A stretch of DNA of 5,011 nucleotides from Chloroflexia bacterium (GTDB lineage: Bacteria > Chloroflexota > Chloroflexia > Thermomicrobiales > UBA6265), in contig JACCYK010000209.1 in the NCBI GenBank assembly GCA_013696525.1, positions 1 through 5,011 on the forward strand, given 5' to 3'. A program made the position numbers and the translations under genes. The notes beneath the pieces were generated by a model. It was not told where the DNA came from. It made no database searches and worked only from the letters and a program-made list of their open reading frames with translations. The stretch's first letter is position 1; every line of letters begins with the position of its first letter. Positions 1-5,011 of the stretch are shown here, one piece after another.

Positions 1-12
1 CGCCAGCACCGT

Positions 13-17
13 GGAGG
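13..17 (+). promoter_or_regulatory. Shine-Dalgarno site of the secreted M23-like protein
   Basis: A perfect GGAGG lies six bases upstream of the ATG at 24. It fixes that ATG as the start, and the reading frame from it opens with a basic N-terminus and a hydrophobic core as expected for a secreted protein. The promoter must lie before the window, because only 23 bases precede the gene. Confidence 0.85.
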
Positions 18-23
18 ATTGGT

Positions 24-2279
24 ATGCGACAGCGCCGGCGCCCCCCGGCTCCAGCCCCAACATTGCCCGCTCGCCACCGGTCAAGGCCGGCGGCCCGCTG
101 GCTCGTGCCGCTGCTCTTGGTGCTTTGCACCCAAGCGGCGTCCTTCAGCCTACCCGTGCCCGCCAGCCTGGCCGCCGCCGCGGTGAAGATGCCGTTTGCC
201 GCCGGCACCGAGTGGTACATCTCCCAGGGCTACAACACGTCCCCCGCCGAGGGCTGGAGCCATTACAACTGCGACCCCCGGACCGGGCAAGACCAGATCT
301 CGAAGACGGAACGGTGTGACGACGGCTGGCAATACAAATACTCGGTCGATCTCCGTCAGGTCGATGGCACCGAGACGGGGGAGACGGTCCTGTCGCCGGT
401 CGACGGCACGATCCGCTGGCTCGACCCCGCCAATGGCGGCCTCTCGATCGACCTGGGCAATGGCTATGCCGCTGCCCTCTTCCACTTTGATCTCGGGCGC
501 GGCCTGGCTGATGGCCAACCCCTCCTCCAGGGGCAGCCGCTCGGCGTGGTCTCCGGCCCGGGCGGCGGCAACAACGGCGGCACGCCGCACATCCACTTCA
601 ACCTCTGGGCGACCGAGGACGGCGGCAACTGGAGCCGGACCGCGACCCCTTTTACCGGCCGCTTCGCGCTCGACGGCTACGACCTCCCCGATTTGGGTGA
701 CCAGAGCCGGAACCACCACTGGAACACGGTCGTGGTCTCGACCAACCAGCAAATCGGCGACCTGCCGGGCGTCGATGGCACCTTGGCGGCGACCCCGGCG
801 ACAACCCCGGTGGCAACGCCGGGCCCAACCCCGCTCGCCTCACCGCCCGCGGCCGGCGGCGGCGCCACGCTCAACCTGGCGGCGGCGCGAGTGATCGCCG
901 GCACGCTCCTGACGGTCAATGGCGCCGGTTTCGCCCCGGACGAGTGGGTTGATCTCTACTGGGACAATTCGCGAGGCGTGCCCCTGACCGAGGTGACCGC
1001 CAACGAGGCCGGGGCCTGGACCACGGCCGTCACCATCCCCGAGGCGGTGGCCGGGCCGCACCGGATCGTTGCCGAGGCCGAAACCTCCGGCCAGAACGCG
1101 CGGGGCGCGGTCGAGGTGATTCCCGCCCTGGCGCCGGATCCCGTGGCCGGGGCCGCCGGCGCCGTGGTGGCGGTGCGCCTGACCGGGTTCGCCGCCGCGG
1201 AGCAAGTCGATCTCCGGTGGGGCGGCGATGACGGGCAGGAGTTAGCCTCGGTCACCTCCAACGAGGTGGGCAGCGGGGCAACGACGTTCACGATCCCGGA
1301 CGGCGGCACCGGAGCGACCGATCTGATTGCCTTCGGCCAGTCATCGCGCGGCCGGGCCCTGGCCACGATCCGGGTCGATGGCGGCGCGGCGGCTGGTGTT
1401 GCCGCGGGCGGCAACATCATCGGCCCCGGCACCTTCCAGGTGACCGCCACCGTGCTGGGCCTGGTGGGAGGATCGACCTCCAGCGGCCACGTCATTCAGC
1501 CCGACGACCGGCTGGTGGCCCTCCCCGCCTGCACCACGACCTCCTGCCCCTGGTTGCCGGCCGGCGTCGTCGATCCGCTCTTTGGCAACCGGATCGAGTG
1601 CGGCGAGCTTTGCTACGTCCTGGTCACGAACCCGGCGGCCGGCCGCTGCGCGGTGGCGCCGGTGCTGGAGACGGGGCCGTGGTTCACCCTCGATGATTGG
1701 TGGAGCCCGGCCGAGACCCGGATCCTCAACAACCTGCCATCCACGGTGCAGCCGCTGGCCCAGGGTTACCCGGCCGCCGCCGCCGCCCAAGACGGGCTCG
1801 ACGTCGGCTTTGGCCGGACCCCAAGCGGGATCGGCATCTCGAACAAGGGCTACGAGGTCGGCAACCGGGCGGCGATTGATCTCGCCACCGGCACCTGGCG
1901 CGACATCGGCTTCGATCCGAACAGCGGCATTGGCGAGGTCGTCGTCACCCTGTTCTGGCTCACCGGCGAGGATCCCGCCAGCGCGGCCGCGACCTGCGGC
2001 GCCGCGACCCCCGAAGCGTCCACCCCAGTCGTCACCACCCCCGAGCCAACTGATCCCGCCTCGTCGTTCTCCTCCCCGGAAGCGGCCGCGACCGTCGCGC
2101 CGCAACCGGAACCGTCACCAACCACCGCCCCAGTTGCCAGCGAAGCGCCGCCCGTCGAGCCCACGGCCGAGCCACCGCCGGACCCGGCCGCCGCGCCACC
2201 GGCCGACGATCAGGCCAGCGACGGCGAAAAGGCCGCCCGCCGCGAAGCGAAGAAGCTGCGGGACCGGTTCGGCCGGTAG
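24..2279 (+). CDS. Secreted multidomain cell-wall protein: M23-like peptidase, two Ig-like repeats, double-psi barrel
   Basis: 751 residues. Residues 1-25 are Arg/Pro-rich, followed by a hydrophobic signal segment at about 26-50 with likely cleavage near SLAAAA; export is therefore expected. Residues 58-240 resemble an M23/LytM zinc endopeptidase, which cuts peptidoglycan cross-bridges: YSVDL (D109), a GETVLSPVDGTI strand, LFHF (H154) and GTPHIHF (H189, H191). The position four residues before D109, where HxxxD enzymes carry the zinc-binding His, is Lys105. H80 in a QGYN..WSH context may replace it, with a Cys83-Cys98 loop between. Residues 251-279 are a Pro/Thr linker. Residues 281-366 and 370-452 are two related Ig-like domains. 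Residues 466-650 resemble an RlpA/expansin double-psi barrel (VAPVLETGPW at 544-553, AIDL at 617-620). Residues 658-730 are Pro/Thr/Ala/Glu-rich, and the end is basic. The parts suggest a wall-remodelling or wall-binding protein; activity is unproven. Confidence 0.9.
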   Translation: MRQRRRPPAPAPTLPARHRSRPAARWLVPLLLVLCTQAASFSLPVPASLAAAAVKMPFAAGTEWYISQGYNTSPAEGWSHYNCDPRTGQDQISKTERCDDGWQYKYSVDLRQVDGTETGETVLSPVDGTIRWLDPANGGLSIDLGNGYAAALFHFDLGRGLADGQPLLQGQPLGVVSGPGGGNNGGTPHIHFNLWATEDGGNWSRTATPFTGRFALDGYDLPDLGDQSRNHHWNTVVVSTNQQIGDLPGVDGTLAATPATTPVATPGPTPLASPPAAGGGATLNLAAARVIAGTLLTVNGAGFAPDEWVDLYWDNSRGVPLTEVTANEAGAWTTAVTIPEAVAGPHRIVAEAETSGQNARGAVEVIPALAPDPVAGAAGAVVAVRLTGFAAAEQVDLRWGGDDGQELASVTSNEVGSGATTFTIPDGGTGATDLIAFGQSSRGRALATIRVDGGAAAGVAAGGNIIGPGTFQVTATVLGLVGGSTSSGHVIQPDDRLVALPACTTTSCPWLPAGVVDPLFGNRIECGELCYVLVTNPAAGRCAVAPVLETGPWFTLDDWWSPAETRILNNLPSTVQPLAQGYPAAAAAQDGLDVGFGRTPSGIGISNKGYEVGNRAAIDLATGTWRDIGFDPNSGIGEVVVTLFWLTGEDPASAAATCGAATPEASTPVVTTPEPTDPASSFSSPEAAATVAPQPEPSPTTAPVASEAPPVEPTAEPPPDPAAAPPADDQASDGEKAARREAKKLRDRFGR
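864..1379 (+). repeat. Tandem pair of Ig-like domains inside the secreted protein
   Basis: Two adjacent stretches of about 85 residues share one pattern. Each has a Val-rich strand, then GAGFAPDEWVDLYW in the first or TGFAAAEQVDLRW in the second, a short turn, a strand with VTANE or VTSNE, then TAVTIP or TTFTIP, then an I-A-x(4-6)-S strand with G-x-A, and a final V strand. This is the layout of beta-sandwich spacer or adhesion domains that are common in secreted proteins of Gram-positive-like and Chloroflexota bacteria. The second copy has drifted, with shorter loops. They probably hold the peptidase-like and barrel domains apart or bind wall polymer; binding is inference. Confidence 0.7.
1419..1973 (+). 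other. RlpA/expansin-like double-psi beta-barrel region of the secreted protein
   Basis: Residues about 466-650 carry a Cys-rich first half (C503, C508, C526, C530, C542), the block CYVLVTNPAAGRCAVAPVLE followed by TGPWFTLDDWW, a glycine-rich loop, and AIDLATGTW followed by VVVTLFWL. In RlpA-type barrels the corresponding block is V-x-N-D-x-G-P-(F/W) with a later IDLS. Here Glu549 stands where those proteins usually have Asp, while Asp619 of IDL is kept. The Cys residues could form disulfides outside the cell. A lytic transglycosylase role cannot be claimed; carbohydrate or wall binding is as likely. Confidence 0.55.
1995..2276 (+). other. Disordered Pro/Thr/Ala/Glu tail with basic end
   Basis: Residues 658-751 are low in complexity: repeated TPE, PEP, APP and EPT units, no hydrophobic strand, then the charged end GEKAARREAKKLRDRFGR. 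Such tails often pass through or lie along the wall. The Lys/Arg end could bind anionic wall polymers. No LPXTG or C-terminal hydrophobic anchor is present, so sortase anchoring is unlikely. Confidence 0.6.
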
Positions 2280-2332
2280 CGGGAGATCGGCTTCCCCCGC
2301 GGCTACAGAAGAGATCGCGGCGTCCTCGTGAG

Positions 2333-2389
2333 CAAGCTCGGGAATAAATCCCCGAGCTAAAGACACGAACCCGGCTGAAGCTGGCTGAG
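2333..2389 (+). repeat. REP-like structured repeat, copy A
   Basis: The unit begins with a palindrome at 2335-2358, arms AGCTCGGG and CCCGAGCT around an 8-nt AT-rich loop. A link AAAGACACGAACC follows, then a second small hairpin at 2371-2384 with loop TGAA, and the closing GCTGAG. Copy B on the opposite strand has the same length and order. The first 39 nt match copy B at 35 positions by hand alignment. This is typical of dispersed, structured intergenic repeats; its copy number in the genome cannot be seen from here. It may also act as a weak terminator for the secreted protein gene. Confidence 0.75.
2335..2358. terminator. Possible factor-independent terminator hairpin after the secreted protein gene
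   Basis: A perfect 8-bp GC-rich stem with an 8-nt loop lies 55 bases after the TAG at 2277-2279. It would fold in RNA from either strand. The bases after it are AAAGACAC rather than a T-run, so classical intrinsic termination is doubtful. The call rests on position between convergent genes and on stem strength. Confidence 0.3.
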
Positions 2390-2480
2390 AGCAGAATTTT
2401 TGGCTATAGGATGGAAAATATATCCAGGATGGGCTGGGCGCAACGGCCTTTGGCAATCCACCAGCGAGCGCCGGATCACC

Positions 2481-2537
2481 CTCAGCTCCATTTATGGTGG
2501 TTTGTGTTTTCAGCTCGGGGATTCATTCCCGAGCTTG
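2481..2537 (-). repeat. REP-like structured repeat, copy B (inverted)
   Basis: Read on the minus strand from 2537, this copy gives the palindrome at 2512-2535 with the same arms AGCTCGGG and CCCGAGCT, the link GAAAACACAAACC, a small hairpin with loop TAAA, and GCTGAG. It differs from copy A at four of the first 39 positions. In the 12-nt hairpin part the bases change almost completely while an inner stem (CCA/TGG) and the tetraloop position remain, so structure seems conserved over sequence. The copies face each other across 91 bp of AT-richer DNA, like paired REP units in a BIME, or the ends of a small non-autonomous element. Confidence 0.75.
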
Positions 2538-2604
2538 GCTGCCGGAACCGCTGCTAACCCGGTGATCCCATGCCGCTCTACCCTCTCCCTGATGAGTTGT
2601 GGCT

Positions 2605-3317
2605 TCAATTGGCTTCCGGTCGCACCCCGATATACAACCCGCGCCCCATCAACCCGTCCTGATCGAAGCTCGTCTCCAACCCCGCCGTGGCAAACGCCGC
2701 CAGATACTCCTCGTGGGTGAACAAACCCATCTCATGGCGCTCGGTGAAGTAGTCGACGCCTGCCGGGGTCGCGACCAGGTGGTGCATCTCCATGATCGAC
2801 CGCGTCCCCTGGCGCTCGCTGACGCACATCCGGGCGATCTTTAGCTCCGGCTGGTCCACGGTGAGCGTGGAGATATGGCCGGCGCGATCCAGGTGTCCGG
2901 CGTTTTCCACGGCTCGACCACGACTACGCCACCGGGGTTGAGATGGCGGGCGAAGGTGGCGATCGCCTGGTGCAATTTTGGCAAAGAGCCGACATAGCCG
3001 ATCCCGGAAAAGAGACAGACGACGGCGTCATAGCGGCGATCGAGCTCGAAGCTCGTCATGTCGGCCTGATGGAACACCAGGCCGGGGTTGCGTCGCCGAG
3101 CGACCTCAAGCATCCGCGGGCTGAGATCGAGCCCTTCCACCAAATAGTGGTCCCTGAGGAACGGAATATGACCGCCCGTGCCACAGGCCACATCGAGCAG
3201 CGTGGCGCCGTCACCGCGCCAGATAGGCTCGATCAGCGCACGGAGGCGTCGCGCCTCCGCCGCGTAGTCTTTGAAAGCATAGATCGCGTCGTAGAGGTCC
3301 GCCGACCTGGTATACAC
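2605..3317 (-). pseudogene. SAM-dependent methyltransferase, TylM1/DesVI-like, broken by a frameshift
   Basis: The first part runs from GTG at 3317-3315 and opens with YTRSADLYDAIYAFKDY, then the class I SAM-binding motif LLDVACGTG (residues 40-48), an acidic GLDLS (Asp64), QADM (Asp86) and HLNPGGVVVVEPW. It then leaves frame after PDTWIAP and stops at about 2843-2841. The rest, GHISTLTVDQPELK through GLMGRGLYIGVRP, continues in another frame and ends at the TGA at 2607-2605. One missing base near 2877-2883 explains the break; joined, the product would be about 237 residues, the family's usual size. Relatives N-methylate dTDP-aminosugars; the substrate here is unknown. Both halves are well kept, so the lesion is recent or a sequencing error. 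It is divergent from the exporter and convergent with the secreted protein. Confidence 0.85.
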
Positions 3318-3322
3318 GACGA

Positions 3323-3331
3323 CTCCCTTCC
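3323..3331 (-). promoter_or_regulatory. Shine-Dalgarno site that decides the methyltransferase start
   Basis: On the minus strand GGAAGGGAG ends five bases before the GTG at 3317-3315. The family begins with a Y-x-x-x-A-x-x-YD block almost at its N-terminus, which fits this GTG. The ATG at 3389-3387 would add 24 residues without family resemblance and would lie across the inverted repeat, so it is less likely. Confidence 0.7.
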
Positions 3332-3345
3332 ACGCTGGGCGCGTG

Positions 3346-3367
3346 AGTTCGCCCGATCCGGCGAACT
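3346..3367. promoter_or_regulatory. Inverted repeat, possible operator, in the divergent region
   Basis: AGTTCGCC and GGCGAACT form a perfect 8-bp inverted repeat around the 6-base spacer CGATCC. It sits between the divergent starts of the methyltransferase (3317) and the exporter (3413). The size and symmetry fit a dimeric repressor such as a TetR-type regulator, which often controls MFS exporters. No regulator gene is in the window, and no convincing -35/-10 pair was recognised, so the function is inference. It could also fold as a hairpin in a leader RNA. Confidence 0.4.
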
Positions 3368-3412
3368 TTGCGACAATGGTGACATACACGAGTCGGGGCC
3401 GCCCGCCGCCCC

Positions 3413-4795
3413 ATGCTTGCTCCGCGGACAGGACTCAGATTGCCCGCTGCCGGTTCATTATCGAAATCTCCGGCGCCGCCGCCATCGTTCCGGTGGCAGT
3501 TGCCGCACGGGCTCGCCGCGTTTCGGCATCGCGATTACCGCATCCTGTGGTCGGTCCAGGCCGGGTCACTAACCGGGAACTGGATGCAGGCGCTGGCGCA
3601 GTCCTGGCTCGTCCTGACGATGACCAATTCCCCCGTCCAGCTCGCCCTGATCAACGTCTGCCAGTTTGGGCCGTCGCTGATCTTCGGCCTCCCCGCCGGC
3701 GTCATCGCCGACCGCTACTCGAAGCGGGGGGTGCTCCTGGCCACCCAGGCCGTCTCCGGCCTGCTGACCGCGTTGCTGGCGGTGGTAGTGGCGCTGGGAT
3801 CGGTTCAGCTCTGGCAGATCTACGCCACCGCGCTCGGCTTAGGCATTGTCGGCGCGATCTCGAACCCGGCCCGCCAAGCGTACGTGGTCGATGTCGTCGG
3901 TAAAGATGACCTCGTCAACGCCGTCGCCCTCAACTCCGCCCTGTTCAATGCCTCACGGGTGGTCGGGCCGGCGATCGCCGGCGTCTTGCTGGCCCAGGTT
4001 GGCGCCGCGCTCTGCTTCGTCATCAATGCCGTCGCCTATCTGCCGGTGGTGATCGGCCTGACGCTCCTTCGCGCGCGGGGCAACCCGGAGCCGGATGCGG
4101 GGGACGTCTCACCCTGGCGGCGCCTGCGCGAAGGGCTGGCCTATGTCCGGCGGACGCCGGAGATCCTGCGTCCGATCGTCATGATCGGGGTGATTGGTAC
4201 GTTCGGCATGAACTTCAGCGTCTGGATGCCGTTGCTGGCGGTCCAGCTCGGCACCGGGGCCGAAGGGTTCGGCTGGTTGATGTCGGCGCTCGGCGTCGGG
4301 TCCCTCATCGGCGCTCTGGGCGTCGCCTTCTTCGGCCGAACTTTGGGTGGGCGTGGCTTGCTGCTGGCGCCGGTCGTCTTCGGCCTGTTCGAGATTGGGT
4401 TGGCGGTGCTGGCCGGCATCCGGGGGCCGTTGATGTTCGTGCTGCCGGTGGCCACCCTGGCCGGCGTCGCCATGAGCACCACGCTGTCGCTCACCACCAC
4501 CACGATCCAGAGCCTGATTCCCAACGCGCTGCGCGGGCGGGTATCAAGCATCTTCATGACCGTCTTCATGGGATCCGTCCCGCTCGGCGCCCTCATCGCC
4601 GGCGTCACCAGCTCGCTGGTTGGCACCACCGGCTCGATCGCCTTTGGCGGAGCCGTCGTCTTGCTGGTGGCGGTGATCGCGATGGCCTTCGGTTTCGCCC
4701 GCGCCCGGGCCCCTGATCTCGTGCCGGCACTACCGCCGATCCCGGTTCAGGTTGGATCAGCTCCGCCCCGCGCGGGCGCTCGTGGGAACGATTAA
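3413..4795 (+). CDS. MFS exporter, MFS_3/EntS-like family
   Basis: 460 residues forming an inner-membrane, proton-driven exporter by family. After a Pro-rich cytoplasmic N-terminus (about 1-35) comes the family opening AAFRHRDYRILW, then TM1 with NWMQALAQSWLVL, and the MFS motif A GLPAGVIADRYSKR (residues 92-105). The family block NPARQAYVVDVVGKDDLVNA (151-170) is followed by LNSALFNASRVVGPAIAGVL. A charged central loop lies at about 220-250, and the second half has FGWLMSALGVGSLIGAL and NALRGRVSSIFMTVFMGSVP. The length and hydrophobic pattern fit 12 helices, with a Pro-rich tail at 432-456. Members export siderophores, macrolides and other small molecules; the substrate here is unknown. The ATG at 3413 lacks a good ribosome site. 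TTG at 3440 has AGGA six bases upstream and is an alternative start. The stop abuts the next gene. Confidence 0.92.
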   Translation: MLAPRTGLRLPAAGSLSKSPAPPPSFRWQLPHGLAAFRHRDYRILWSVQAGSLTGNWMQALAQSWLVLTMTNSPVQLALINVCQFGPSLIFGLPAGVIADRYSKRGVLLATQAVSGLLTALLAVVVALGSVQLWQIYATALGLGIVGAISNPARQAYVVDVVGKDDLVNAVALNSALFNASRVVGPAIAGVLLAQVGAALCFVINAVAYLPVVIGLTLLRARGNPEPDAGDVSPWRRLREGLAYVRRTPEILRPIVMIGVIGTFGMNFSVWMPLLAVQLGTGAEGFGWLMSALGVGSLIGALGVAFFGRTLGGRGLLLAPVVFGLFEIGLAVLAGIRGPLMFVLPVATLAGVAMSTTLSLTTTTIQSLIPNALRGRVSSIFMTVFMGSVPLGALIAGVTSSLVGTTGSIAFGGAVVLLVAVIAMAFGFARARAPDLVPALPPIPVQVGSAPPRAGARGND

Positions 4796-5011
4796 ATGAC
4801 ATTCGGACCGTTCATTCTGATCAGCCTCTTCTATGTGATCTTGGGGATCCGGGTTGTCTACCAGCTCATCACGAACTGGCGCCAAACTTGGGACCTCAAG
4901 TTCACCGCCGGCGATCGGGCGCTGGTCAACCAGGCGGCGTTCTTCGTCCTGCTCCCGGTCGGCGTCGCGTTGCACGAGCTGGGTCACGCGGTCGCGATTT
5001 GGGCCTTCGAC
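4796..5011 (+). CDS. M50-like membrane zinc metalloprotease, N-terminal part (runs off the window)
   Basis: The frame is open from ATG at 4796 to the last base, giving 72 residues with no stop. A first hydrophobic helix lies at about 3-23 (GPFILISLFYVILGIRVVY), then a polar loop with NWRQTWDLKFTAGD, and a second helix at about 47-70 carrying HELGH (His60, Glu61, His64). HExxH inside a membrane helix is the zinc site of M50/site-2-type intramembrane proteases, which cut membrane-bound proteins such as anti-sigma factors. The third zinc ligand, usually an Asp near the C-terminus, lies beyond the window. The ATG directly follows the exporter TAA, with GTGGGA eight bases upstream, so the two are probably translationally coupled. 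The subfamily and target cannot be named from this part. Confidence 0.8.
   Translation, partial: MTFGPFILISLFYVILGIRVVYQLITNWRQTWDLKFTAGDRALVNQAAFFVLLPVGVALHELGHAVAIWAFD

Larger units (their letters stand above)
2280..2604. other. Convergent intergenic spacer with repeats, no gene
   Basis: This 325-base spacer lies between the stop of the secreted protein and the stop of the minus-strand methyltransferase. It is less GC-rich than the flanking genes, with short AT runs such as GAATTTTT and AAAATATAT near 2394-2423. Two inverted 57-nt hairpin repeats occupy most of the middle. No reading frame here shows family resemblance, and the one moderately long frame crosses a repeat and runs antisense into the methyltransferase. 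The hairpins may end transcription from both sides, but neither is followed by a clear T-run. Confidence 0.8.

Noticed and set aside
196..894. Plus-strand open frame of 232 residues in the peptidase-like region
   Set aside because: It is a shifted reading of the real gene with Arg/Thr/Ser bias and no recognisable fold.
1341..2105. Long minus-strand open frame (254 residues) opposite the secreted protein gene
   Set aside because: It is Gly/Arg/Ala-rich without domain pattern, and it lies opposite a gene with clear signal peptide and domains. Long antisense frames are common in GC-rich DNA.
1582..2331. Plus-strand open frame of 249 residues overlapping the end of the secreted protein
   Set aside because: Its product is Arg/Pro-rich low-complexity text, a frame-shifted reading of the Pro/Thr-rich tail.
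2333..2537. CRISPR array
   Set aside because: There are only two units, in inverted rather than direct orientation, with no regular spacers.
2400..2720. Small plus-strand frame of 106 residues in the spacer
   Set aside because: It begins at TTG inside the spacer, crosses repeat copy B and continues antisense into the methyltransferase; no ribosome site or family pattern.
2874..2925. Programmed -1 frameshift in the methyltransferase
   Set aside because: The only A-run (GGAAAACG) does not form an X XXY YYZ heptamer in the reading frame, and slipping there would replace the better-fitting KTPDTWIAP residues.
3368..3395. Sigma70-type promoter beginning with TTGCGA
   Set aside because: No acceptable -10 box lies 16-18 bases downstream.
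2943..3572. Plus-strand open frame of 209 residues
   Set aside because: It runs antisense to the methyltransferase SAM motifs and overlaps the start of the exporter.

Overview
The window is about 5 kb of high-GC bacterial DNA with four protein-coding loci. The coding parts are clearly GC-rich, while the spacer at about 2390-2530 is visibly more AT-rich. Base composition and the style of the first protein (M23 peptidase, Ig-like repeats, double-psi barrel and Pro/Thr-rich linkers on one secreted chain) suggest Chloroflexota, perhaps a Thermomicrobia-like lineage. That assignment is inference from protein style only; no marker gene is present.

Layout. (1) 24-2279, plus strand: a 751-residue secreted multidomain cell-wall protein with a signal peptide, an M23-type metallopeptidase domain, a Pro/Thr linker, two tandem Ig-like repeats, an RlpA/expansin-like double-psi beta-barrel and a disordered tail ending in a basic stretch. 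(2) 2280-2604: a convergent intergenic spacer holding two 57-nt hairpin repeats in inverted orientation, a REP/BIME-like arrangement. (3) 2605-3317, minus strand: a SAM-dependent methyltransferase of the TylM1/DesVI sugar N-methyltransferase type, split by a one-base frameshift near 2880. (4) 3318-3412: a short divergent control region containing an 8-bp-arm inverted repeat. (5) 3413-4795, plus strand: an MFS exporter of the EntS-like MFS_3 family. (6) 4796-5011, plus strand: the first 72 residues of a membrane zinc metalloprotease with an HELGH motif. Its ATG directly follows the TAA of the exporter, and the gene runs off the window.

The genes do not form one obvious pathway. The exporter and the protease look like one operon by their zero-base junction. 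The methyltransferase and exporter diverge from a shared 95-bp region and could share a regulator. The secreted wall protein is convergent to them and separated by the repeats. No phage, CRISPR, toxin-antitoxin or transposase gene is visible. The least ordinary items are the paired structured repeats, the frameshifted methyltransferase, and the shifted histidine ligand in the M23-like domain.
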